Source of the DNA: Leuctra nigra
Lineage: Eukaryota; Arthropoda; Insecta; Plecoptera; Leuctridae
Length of the DNA stretch: 64,000 nt
Assembly (NCBI GenBank): GCA_934045905.1
Contig: OW203762.1
Location: forward strand, 20,616,345 to 20,680,344
Reading direction: 5' to 3'
Part shown: piece by piece, positions 12,393 through 22,970 of the stretch
How positions within the stretch are numbered: the first letter of the stretch is position 1
Layout: each line of letters begins with the position of its first letter
Position numbers and translations under genes: made by a program
The notes under the pieces: generated by a model
What the model was told of the DNA's origin: nothing
The model's input: only the letters and a program-made list of their open reading frames with translations
Databases searched by the model: none

Positions 12393-12700
12393 ATGGCGGC
12401 CGGCAGAGCGGCGAGCGCGGATGTAAATGAGATGAAGGAGGCTGCGGGGAAGGGATGGACCGATCTGATTGGTTCGGACGTCAAGCGGTCCATCAGAATC
12501 ATCCGAGACCTGGTTGAATCTCAAGAGATCACAGCGGAGCTGGCGAGGAGATCGAGAGCTATCACAATCTGGCGAATCATCTCGGCTTTTTGAAGCTCTT
12601 ACACATGTTTCAAGAGTTGGAGATGATCCGAAGAGCAATTATTGGGATTAATATTAAGAATGTTTAATTATAGTATTATTCTGTAAATATTCTAATAAAA
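12393..12700 (+). pseudogene. GC-rich transcript-like unit with shifted frame
   Basis: Unrecognised. A GC-rich island starts with CAAGATGG, a good insect translation-start context, at 12393. It encodes 66 residues beginning MAAGRAASADVNEMKEAAG and containing KRSIRIIRDLVESQEITAEL, a helix-like charged segment, then stops at 12591-12593. From about 12556 another frame reads EEIESYHNLANHLGFLKLLH and on to a stop at 12665-12667; this too looks like a genuine amphipathic helix rather than chance sequence. An AATAAA follows at 12694-12699. Together this resembles an intronless mRNA-like copy of roughly 90 codons with one frameshift near 12550, that is, a processed pseudogene or a small gene with an assembly indel. 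No family recognised. Confidence 0.4.
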
Positions 12701-13920
12701 CTCCGTGTAAAAGTATTGGAGTTCAGTCCCCTCACTTCAAAAAATAAACATTAGCACCCAAAATAAGTGATCTAAAATAGTAAACAAATTATTTTAAAAA
12801 TAAAATAAATTTGCGCATTGTGTGTAGAAACACTGATATCCTGATAATTTTTTTCAAACAACATAATTTTGAAAGCCTTGTGTTATCGATGGAAACAAAC
12901 ATTTGGGAACAATCTAATTAGCTATTGAGATTTCTAGACTATAAAGAAATCTATTTATATTGATTAAATGTATTTTATAACACCAAAAATTTAGAATACA
13001 CTAAATGTACTAACACGATTGGTCCCATTGAAATATTTAACTCCTTTTCATTAAGGAATGTAATGCTTTTAGGAGAGGAGACTGGGATGCTGTATTTTCA
13101 TAGAGGAATATTCTTTGGAATTTCAGACTATCAAATAGGTACCTACACATTTTAGAATTGTATACTAATCATTCCCTTCAGAGCGAAAATAAAAAATATA
13201 AAACACCGATTATTGAAAATCTGAAATGCACCTAGAAACTGGATTCTCTATTTTATAGCATACTCATCTATATCTTCATTATTAGTTTCATCAAGTGATA
13301 AAGTTCATATAATTTTACATTTTACATAATTACTAAATAACTTGTTGAGTATTACGTATCAATAGGTTTGGTATTAGAATGCTAATTACCTACTCTATAT
13401 GGAAATTTTGCTTCGTGGTTGAACTTGATTTTCTGCTGTACTCGAATGGAAATACATTGGCATACACGTCAAAAATTATTAAACAATATATTGTTACTGT
13501 ATTACAACATTTTTGGAAATATCAAAGAGTTACAGATTAAACAATGAAAACTACTAAATCGAGTTTCAAGAAATTCTTGAAAATTATGGAATGTCAGAAT
13601 TGAAAATGCTCTTTCTTAAAAACCGAGAAATTGTTTTGACTGTGGCAAATCAAATATTTCATATTCATCCTTCTTAACTTATTCATTCTTATTATCATTT
13701 ACAAATATTTATTATCCAAATCTAAGTATACCTAACTGTTAATAAATTTACACTTTCAATTAATTGAATTAAAATTTACCTAGACAAATTTAATTCGTGA
13801 TTCTCGTTGTCATACAATTTCCATCATGAAAACTCTCCTAATCCTCCTAAATCCTCATCACAACGTTCGCACAGAAGTTAGTTCTCGTAGCTCCAGCAAG
13901 GTGTCAGTGTCGATCAGAGC
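12701..13920. other. AT-rich non-coding stretch
   Basis: Low-complexity A/T-rich DNA; nothing recognised. Confidence 0.6.
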
Positions 13921-13931
13921 CGACAAAGTAG

Positions 13932-14010
13932 TGACGTCACATCATCACACAAGAAACGCGTCTGCAGACGTCGACGTGGGCGATGACGTCGATGAAGACG
14001 CCGACGTCAC
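13932..14010. promoter_or_regulatory. Cluster of GACGTC/CRE-like sites
   Basis: A perfect CRE palindrome TGACGTCA at 13932-13939 is followed within 80 bp by further GACGTC or CGACGT occurrences (AGACGTCGACGTGG, GATGACGTCGATG, CCGACGTCAC). This is dense for an AT-rich region. It sits within a 64-residue ORF (13826-14020) with no recognisable product, so CpG-rich regulatory DNA is as likely as coding. Confidence 0.25.
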
Positions 14011-14020
14011 AGACGCTTGA

Positions 14021-15207
14021 TTCCGAGGATCTCTTCACGTCACAGGAACCAGCACTTGTGAATCCCATTCGAGAATCTCATAAATCAAAATGCTAATTCA
14101 CAAGACGTTTATTTGCATTAAGTTTGCTTGTTTTAATAGCCTTAGGACTAAACAACTGCTGGCACCAATTTGATGATGATCAGTAATTAACATCTAACCT
14201 TAATTGTTTCTGAGTTAATTCTTATCGTTGATCTTGTTTTTTGGACGGATGTTTTTATTAAATTATAAGACAGGTCGATGTAATCATTTGTTTGAGGAAG
14301 GTAGGCATCTAATGTGACACGTATGTGCGGCTGGTTGCATCCGATTCTTTGCAGGGGCAATGCTCTGAGACTTGCTTCAAAATAAAAGCAGTGTTTTGAT
14401 GTGATTTCGAAACGAACTGTAATCTTCGTGAATGTAAAAAAATTGTTCGCCATATTTGGTAAATACGATTGTTTGTATTTTGCTAAAATAATGAAATTCA
14501 ACGAAAGTTCGAACAAAATTTCAAATAATTTAACATTAAATTGTTTTCTTTAAATTTTTCAATATAAATATCATAATTATTGTATTACTGCTTGTAAAAG
14601 TCCGATATTATTTAATAGTACATTTTATCTAAATTTTATATTGCAAGAAACTGCTTGGTTGGAATTGACTAGGTCACCTAGAGCAATCCAAATGACTTAC
14701 AACTTTATTTACCAGGAGATTTTGTGCTACCCCTTTCGAATACGAATAGCATATTTGTATACCTTTAATTAAAAATTCAAATTTTCCATTATAAAGTCTT
14801 CATTAATTAAAATCGTATCTGTGGACTCATCGATAAAACTGTTGACGACGAACCCACCTCTGCGTTATTTTCTCGTTCCTGGGAAACGTGGCAGCGGACA
14901 TTGTCAGTCCGGCAGGTCAGACAAACAGTTATCTTGGCAAGAGAGGCGTCTGAGTACACAGTTAACAGGAATGAAATACTCTAGACAGTGAAGAACGACA
15001 AATGTTCGGTCGTCAAACATCACTCATTTTCCTCGCAGTCAATCGCCGGTGTTGCAACGCCTTCTGTCGCAGCAACTCGCCGGACCGCATTACATCTAGA
15101 CAGACAGCAGCCGAGCAGATGTAAGACCGAAACCACGAGATTTGGTCAGGCACACTACCTGTTGCATGCTTCCTCGTTTGAAACCCTCATTGGTCCATAT
15201 CTTCATT
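14021..15207. other. Unassigned, partly GC-rich
   Basis: AT-rich until about 14820, then a moderately GC-rich patch to 15200. The 83-residue ORF at 14988-15239 runs into the left end of the hAT MITE and has no family signature. Confidence 0.5.
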
Positions 15208-15215
15208 ATAGGGAC
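15208..15215. repeat. Left 8-bp target site duplication of hAT MITE
   Basis: ATAGGGAC immediately left of the terminal CAGTG; repeated exactly at 15716-15723. Confidence 0.92.
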
Positions 15216-15715
15216 CAGTGTTGTGACTTATCTAGATAATATTTTGTTATCTATTATCTTATCTAGATAAATTTTTGGTCATTATCTCTATCTTTATCTA
15301 GATAAATAAATCATTTGTCTTTTTTCTAAGGTTTTAATTATCTAGATAACGAAAATCGGAAAAATCATTGATTTTTTTCGTGTTCTGATGTAACTTGACG
15401 AGAATAACTTTCAAAATTTTTTTGGAATCTAGTCGCAATTATGTATCGACCCTTTAAAATATGCGTGAATATAATTATAATTCTCAATAAACAATTGCTT
15501 CTTTTCTAACGAAATACACAGACATTTTAACCCCTTTTCAACGTTTATTATTTATCTTTATCTAAACTAAATTATCTAGATAACTTTTCGAGTTGTCTTT
15601 ATCTTTATCTAGATAATTTTTTAAATATTTATCTATTATCTTATCTAGATAATTTTTTGGTAATTATCTTTATCTTTATCTAGATAACGTAAATTGGTTA
15701 TCTGTCACAACACTG
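15216..15715. mobile_element. hAT-type MITE, 500 bp
   Basis: Perfect 12-bp terminal inverted repeats CAGTGTTGTGAC / GTCACAACACTG with an exact 8-bp target duplication ATAGGGAC on both sides, the diagnostic hAT arrangement. The subterminal regions hold eight copies of the 10-bp palindrome TATCTAGATA, four on each side (15229, 15260, 15295, 15339 and 15573, 15606, 15642, 15677), flanking a central region of about 220 bp without them. hAT transposases are known to bind repeated subterminal motifs, so these are the likely binding sites. There is no coding capacity; a hAT transposase elsewhere would be needed. The intact duplication suggests a fairly recent insertion. Confidence 0.93.
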
Positions 15716-15723
15716 ATAGGGAC
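15716..15723. repeat. Right 8-bp target site duplication of hAT MITE
   Basis: ATAGGGAC immediately right of the terminal CACTG; identical to 15208-15215. Confidence 0.92.
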
Positions 15724-17883
15724 ATGTATACAATTAAAATTTTATGTATTCCAAAAACACTCATTTCCAAGATATGCGAACATTACCTGATACAGTTTTC
15801 TGTCAGAGCTTTGGTTGATATGCGAATATAGTTTGTTTGTTATTCTGCTGTGCACTTGAGTTACCCTGAAAAGAGCCTTTACGGCAACCAAGTTAAAATT
15901 GAACAACAGATCAACCCTAAAGCTGTAATGCTGATTATTGTGTCTGTTATTTTTTGTATAATATTTGTAGTGCTAAACAGCGAGGTTATCAGCACCATCA
16001 GTATGACTTTAGTAATACACGTAACAAAGAAGTAAGCCGTACTTATACAGAGGTTATACGAGAATACATGTTATTATGCAAATGTTAGTAGGTAATAAGA
16101 ATGCTAAATGTTACGCTAATGCGAGTCAAATCATGTCAGGATATCGTTTTTACAATGACTTGTGACGATTAATAAAAGTAGGTACATAACTAATCTCAAA
16201 ACTCAAGTCCAATTAATTGCTTACAAGGGAATAAGGCAACTTGAACCAAGAAGTAAAACATTCGATTGTAGAAAGTACAGTGAGGAAATCATAGCCAGTT
16301 ATTGTAACTATCTCAGCATGTCACTGACACATGGACTGTGCTTCTGAGGTTGCTATGCTCAGCATGCTAAGGGCATTGCATTAACTTTTTTTGGTAAAGC
16401 TCTGCAGCAGCAGACCAAATACTATACTAAAACAAGAAACGTGAAAATAGGGCGTCGTTATTTTAACCAAAGCTTACGAGAGCTTTTAAGTGGTATGTAT
16501 AATCCGATTACGATTGAGATAAGTCTAGACTAAATAACGTAATACAAATGAAATAATATCAAGTTTTTTTACTCCATTCAAGATGCACTTGTGCATCTCT
16601 CCATCTTTGTTCATATAATTGCAATTTATTGGTCCTCCTCTGCTTGTATTAATTAACCTTGTCTGTTGCACCACTAGTCTACTTTTCAATTAGTCCGAGT
16701 GGCTAAGTGGGTCTTAAAACAAGAGTCGATTGAACTGATCTCAATTCGACAAACACCGACTGCTCGCACAAATTAGACCACATCCTGGAAGCCATCTTGG
16801 ATTTGGAAGTATTTCTCGTATTGATTGATAAAGTGATAAAGTCCTTAATTAAGTTATAGCATCAGAGTGGACCAACAATTCAAAATCACACCATGTGGTA
16901 TTTCGCCGGGGATTATTTTAGGACCAGAAATGGCTTCTGGCGACAGGAAAGCACGGGTTACACTTGTTGAACTATAAAGTTTACGGAAGGGAATGAAGCA
17001 AAGTTGCAGATCTCTTGGATGCGTTTAGCTGGTTTGAATTAGACTGGTTTGGACTGGTATATCTTGAGGAAAAGTTGTTCTTTCTTTAGTTTTATTGGTA
17101 GATAATGTATACAACTTGTGAACTTATTCCAAAAATCTAGTTTTTTCATAATGACGTATTATTTTGTCAACAACAGGTCAACAACAACTTCCTCAAAGAT
17201 TAGTAGGTTATACAGATTATTTACAGCCTTTTCCATTTATATTTCAATATGTAAATAAGTACCTAGGGTCAAAATATTAGGTACTAAATAATTTAACAAA
17301 AAATGTTTGTATAAATTATGAGAAACATAAAGAATATTTTATTAATTGTTCACTTTGTTTCCAAGAGTGTAACTTGGTCGTAGATCCACTCAGTCATGTG
17401 AACTTGTAGAAAATGTGAACATGAAATGATTATCAAAACCTGTCGATTGTTGTCGGGGAGAAAAAAGCACGATGCATCTCGTTGGTGCATCGTCGAGTGC
17501 ACAGAAGTGCAACAGAACCTGCTGATGGCATAAGAAGTGTAATTAACAGAGCATCGATGCACATTCCGAGGTAATTATGACTGGCTCACGTAGTGCTTGA
17601 CTGTGGTAGGTGCACACTCACAAACAATTATACTTGGACATTCAAGATGACAAATGTTGTGTTTTTCTGATTCTGACATTATTCATAAAACTAATTTTGC
17701 TAATTTTTGTTTGGATTACTTATTGGATTTTTTAACACCTATCTTTACCAAGAGGGAATCGGCATATCAGACTCAATTTTTGGGGATGTTTAAATATGTT
17801 TGCTTAGCTTTAAGTTGTCAAAAGACCACTTGAAGTTAAGACGCTCCACTTGAAAACAAAATAAAGATCACCGAAAAGGTCTA
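15724..17883. other. AT-rich non-coding stretch
   Basis: Only short ORFs without recognisable motifs; no RNA gene or paired terminal repeats seen. Confidence 0.6.
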
Positions 17884-17919
17884 CTGATGAGTGGGACTTT
17901 GACAACTAAAACGTTGGTA
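17884..17919 (+). ncRNA. Hammerhead-ribozyme-like core, decayed
   Basis: CTGATGA at 17884-17890 is followed by a possible stem II (AGTGG / CAACT, one mismatch), AAAAC at 17908-17912, and GTTGGTA ending at 17919. This order (CUGAUGA, stem II, GAAAC, a minimal stem III closed by GU, then an unpaired cleavage nucleotide) is that of the minimal hammerhead motifs known from Penelope-like elements. Here A replaces the catalytic G12 of GAAAC, and stem I pairing with the sequence 5' of CTGATGA is poor. If related, it is an inactive relic; it could also be chance. Confidence 0.25.
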
Positions 17920-20139
17920 AAATGCAACTTATTCCAAGAAATTGTGCGGTTTCTAATCTCTTTTTGTCTTGGATCAGATTTTTTTCTTTTGATATAAAAG
18001 CGAACTAATCATTAAAATCGAAAGGATCTGGTATTTTTACCGAGCGATCTTTGAAAATTACCTTTGCGGTTCACGCTATTACAAAGCTTTATATTTGTCA
18101 AAAGTGTATATTTTTTGTGTGGCTGAGAGAAAAAAAACAGATGGGGTTTTGATAACCCCAAATTCAATCTGCATAATTTAAGGATTGTTCCATATAAAAT
18201 ATTTTAAAGTTTTTAAGTGTTATGTTGAAAAGACGGATCCTATTAAAATAAGCATTGTGCCAACATTAAATTAATTCAAAAGTTCTTCAATGTTTGTTAT
18301 ATTTCGGTAAAGCGTAAGTACTCAAGTACGCTCTCCTCTCCTGACTCTTTGCACTTGAACTTCTGAACCGTATACGAGAAACGCGTTCAGATCCAATGTA
18401 ATTGTACATGTGTGTACTCGTCAAGTGGAAAAGCAGTAGTTTTATTGAAAAGTAACAAAGAGTTGGCCGCCCGTGTGCAAGATGCAACATTCTGAGGTAA
18501 TTACTTGAGCTATTGTATCCTAGACGAAGCGGCTCGATACGCCAGAGATCACTCATATTTCACATTTTCACGACAAAAAGATCGAGAACTTTCATTAAGA
18601 ACTTTCTTCAAACTTTAACTCAAAAATGTGTTACACAAAATATGTTTTGTGGTCCAAAAGTTATCTGCAGTGTCGAATGAAGAATTTTAATTTTAATTTC
18701 TTATGATAGTTTATCCGTTTTGCCGACGTAACTTTATTGAACGAGCGAATCGAGTGACATCTATCGACGCTTTTGGCGTGGATGTCTGTTTCTTTCTGTC
18801 TTTGCTTTGGTTGGGCAGTTTCTCCGATCAAGCTGAAATTTAGCACTCATGTAAAGACCTCCTAGGTTGCGTGCAGACCGAAATTTAAAGAAATATACTC
18901 TGATGGGTAGAAAATAAAAATTGGAACTGTTTCACGGAACAACGTCATATTGATGGTTATTCGGACCAACATTTTAAGAGCTTTTGACAATTTTAATACA
19001 AATCTGAGTAGAATTTCAAGAGATATTGACATTTACTGCTATTTTATGCTTGTTTTGAAATATTTGTCAAATTTATTTAAATAAATTTCAAATAAATAAA
19101 TAAATGATCACATGCTCCTTTGACGTATTTAATTCCAGCTATTAGGACAGGTCTATTATAGAACAGCAACTTTCACACGCATTTCATTTCTCATGTAATA
19201 CGAAGGCTAGTTTATCAACGTCGTACAGGGAGCGTTACCCTAGTAGGTATTATTGTTAGACTCGATACTGATAAGACAATGTTTGCATAGAGGTTGATTG
19301 TTATGATTGTTGATTGTTGAATAATGTTTGTTAATCATTATTGATCGTCACTGCCAGCATAATCATTGGTGGAGAATTGCTGGTCAAGTTTCGTCAGTGA
19401 TAGTTTGAAATCTGGTTTGGTAATCCTAACTTTTTAGGTAATCATATTTGGCCTGAATGCAGTATAGTTATCGTTAATAATCATCATCCTTGTTTTAAAG
19501 AATTACCAACCAAAAAGCACGAAGAGAGCTAAGAGCTAAGGGGTGCCTTGATAGTCTGGCAAAGTGGGGTGCGAACCGGGGCCCCTATTTTATAACTTTA
19601 AAATTCCCGATTCTAAGTTATAATATCATAGAATCATCGAAGTAATAGAATAGGGATTGTTGTCCTCTCTATCTCCATAACTAATACGCAGATATTTTAT
19701 ATTTTTTCTTGGACTTTTCGAGGGAGGCAATTAATTAGTCCTTACCGAAGATGGTCGATTTAGGATTGTTTCTCTAAAATAGTTAAGTTCTATCGTCTTG
19801 TTCAAATCTTGATGAGAACTTTTGCTTGGAAGATATTTTCCTGTCAATGCAGGAAGCATACTGTAGCAATATTTTTAACAAAACTTGAATACTTTATCCT
19901 CATTATAAAAATGTCACTGACTGTCGATTCTTTTACCTCTCGATTAATTACACTAAGTTGCAATTACGTGCATTTGTATGTATAGTGCGTTAGAACTGCA
20001 GATCAGAAGTTAAAACTGCATTTCTCCATTCTCTACAATAATCTACACACTTTTTGTAGTCAATCTTTTGAGATTTTTATTATATATAGAGTGCATCATC
20101 AAAATGCAGTCCTAAATGCCAGCGATTTGTCCCGTTAAT
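17920..20139. other. AT-rich non-coding stretch
   Basis: No coding exon recognised. A short A/T repeat (AAATAAATAAATAAATGA) lies near 19089-19107. Confidence 0.6.
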
Positions 20140-22779
20140 GAGTAATTGCAGTTTGTTGCAGCTAATGGCTCGAGATTGGATTGTCTAAGATGCAGCGGAG
20201 ATGCAGTAACGGTCTGTAGCCAGCCTCCCGCTCAGATGCAGGGAAGGATTGGGAGTATTCAGGGAACGCAGAAATCTCGACGGTGGCAATGTCCTCGATC
20301 AGACAGTTCTTTGCACCCCCAGACATGGAGTAATGATGACCTGCCAATGACCATCAATATGTTATGTGCAACTGCAATAATTGCATCAATAAAACGCAAT
20401 GTGACAAATATCTCGTTCAGAGATGGAAGACAAAACGTGTAATCTTTATTAAACTGCATTCTCTTAAAAGATTGGATCTAAACACAGAATAAGAAAACAA
20501 TAAGAAAAATTAGGATGGATGATTGAAAAGTAGGGAACCAAACGATTGTAATTTCAAACATTTGTAACATTATATATTAAAAATTTAATAGATATGTAAC
20601 TTCTTAGATATTATAACTGTTTAACAAATGACTTCTTAATTTTTATACTGAGAAGTGTACCTATAGTAATTTAAGAGATAATTTTAATGTAAACAAATAA
20701 AGATATAGGACTGACAATGACAAATTACTGACCCAAATTACTTTCCAAAATTAAATTTTTTGACTAACAACATACTTAGAATATGATTTTACCGCTTCTT
20801 TTTATTCCATTTTTAAATTTTTTGCACCAAATCAAGACTAAATTTGTTTGATTTATTTTTCGTTTGCATGTATTCGCTATAAAACAAACTTGTTAACAGG
20901 GAAAAAATATTGAACACCTACACCTTTAACAATTTCCTGTGGTGTTAAAAATAATGTCCGAGTCAATATCAACTCAACAAGTGAATTTGATACAATTGCC
21001 ACATTGTGTGTCAAATAGCAACGAACTTATTGGCTATGCACTTGTTAAAAAAAGTTCAAAAAGTTCAAAAAGTTTCTCGTTTTACATTTTTGAATAGTTG
21101 TTGAAAATATATTTTTATCGAAATAATTAATGTCACTTATTTATCTCGTAGGGTCAAAGAGCAAAATAATAATGATGAATCGTAACCTTGAGTTTGGGCT
21201 GAAAGTTGTCGGACAATATGACCCCCTACCTTTGACCCCACCCCCACAGCTTCCCCGGAACAAAGACAGCATCGACACGTGCCGTAGGTGTCTAGACTTC
21301 ATTATAGAAATAGATTAATTACCGGACAAATGATACCGAGAACAAATGTCTTCAGCCAACGCATGACACCTACGCACTTCTGCGCACACTCACTATCGAT
21401 TCCAGTGTTGGATGGGTAACTGTGTTGGGGAATATCGAACCCAGGATCTTCGCTCTCCAGTTGATCTCTTATTTATATGGGTATTTTCAAAATTTATTTA
21501 AAATTCCTTTCATATAAAAATCGAGATTTAAGGTATTATGTGGATTTGTAAATGTGGCTACAAAGTTACGAAAACACATTTTTGTGAAGAGAACTTATTT
21601 GCAGTTGCACTAAGAACTAATTTAAATCATCTCCCAGCATCTCACCTATTTACTGAAATTCGAAATGGTTAAAAATTGAAGTAATTCAAACTGTGACAAA
21701 ATTACAAAATAAAAAATACTCGTATGAGATATTTGTTTAGTCTCACGAAAAAATTAGTAAAAAACACTATTCTGTTTCTCCAACTATACAGTAAAATGTT
21801 TTTTTATGAAAGTAAGACTTCTTTGACAATGATTGTAATAAGGACACGTTAAAATCATCAAGGTGATACAATATTGGAACTTTTACATGGATTCCAATGT
21901 GTCATCTTTTATTGACGTGTTTATTGATTCCTGCCACGCTCTCAACTCGGATGGGAAAACCTTGATTAGCCCAACACCCAACACTTCTTCAGAATAGCAC
22001 AATTTCTTCCAGATAACCTCACGCTCAATAATTATTTCTTATTTTTAGCATAATAAATAGTATAATTATTTTAATTGCTTCACGATTGAAAAGCTGCTAA
22101 TTATTTGTCCAGTGGTTTGACTTTCTTCGGAATCGAACGTGAATTCGGCCAAGTCGTGCCAGGGAGGAAGAAACCGTTCGTTCGTCCGCTTTTAATAGAA
22201 GTGTGGAAATCGAAACCGCACTCGAAAAACTACATTTAATTGATATAATAGAAAAGTGTTAAACGCTGGACAATTTGTTGTGGTTACTCATATTTCAACG
22301 AACCTCAACGCCTACAAGACGCAACCTTGAGACTAAACATTCAATCAAGACTTGCCGAAATGTTGAATCACCTAATATTTCCCATGCCTGGATCACGTTA
22401 TAAAGAAAGTGGTTATTGAATGAAACCTCAATTGATGAAGATAATAAATGGTGTTGATTTTTCTCACAGAGCGCTTAACTTCCTTCAAGCAATAAATCAA
22501 TAAGAGAGATTTGATGAACTTTTTGTAAATATTTTGTAAGAAATGAAGACAAAGTCAACAGTAATTGAATAATACAAACACATCTAATTACCAAACGTAC
22601 ATTATTGAAAAATTATGTTTTTCTACTTATGTAATGAGAGAACGTGAATGTTTCAACGCAACTAAAAATAAAGAGAAATGTTACTAATTTGAGAAAATTA
22701 AAAAGCAAATGTTCTCTCAGCAATTTTGTGTCGCATCTTGATTTTTAGAGCAAATACCGTCATCCAGCACAAAGTCTAT
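20140..22779. other. Unassigned stretch, one possible exon-like ORF
   Basis: The 98-residue ORF at 20146-20442 is moderately GC-rich over its first 70 codons (Cys, Gln and Arg present), but no splice pair or domain supports it. A short AAAAAGTTC tandem repeat lies at 21045-21076. At 21425-21440 the minus strand reads GGGTTCGATATTCCCC, resembling a Pol III B box, but no A box or tRNA fold accompanies it. Confidence 0.4.
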
Positions 22780-22970
22780 TCCTTCTCTTCTTTCTACTTC
22801 TCCATCTCCATATCCTTCTTCTTATTCTCATTCTCCTTCTATTTCTATGTTTCCATCCACTTCCTTATCTTCTCATTCACCATCTCCTTCTCAATCCTTC
22901 TATTTCTCCTTCTACATCTCCCCATTTCATTTTCATTCTCATTTCCTTCTTCTTCTCTTCTTCTTCCGAA
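22780..22970. repeat. Polypyrimidine tract
   Basis: About 190 bases of almost uninterrupted C/T-rich sequence with recurring CTTCTCC, CATCTCC and TTCATT motifs, strongly strand-asymmetric. The Phe/Ser-rich ORF reading through it is a composition artefact. Confidence 0.85.

Noticed and set aside
21415..21465. Minus-strand GGGTTCGATATTCCCC as a tRNA-derived SINE B box.
   Set aside because: No A box 30-50 bases upstream, no A-rich tail and no second copy in the window.
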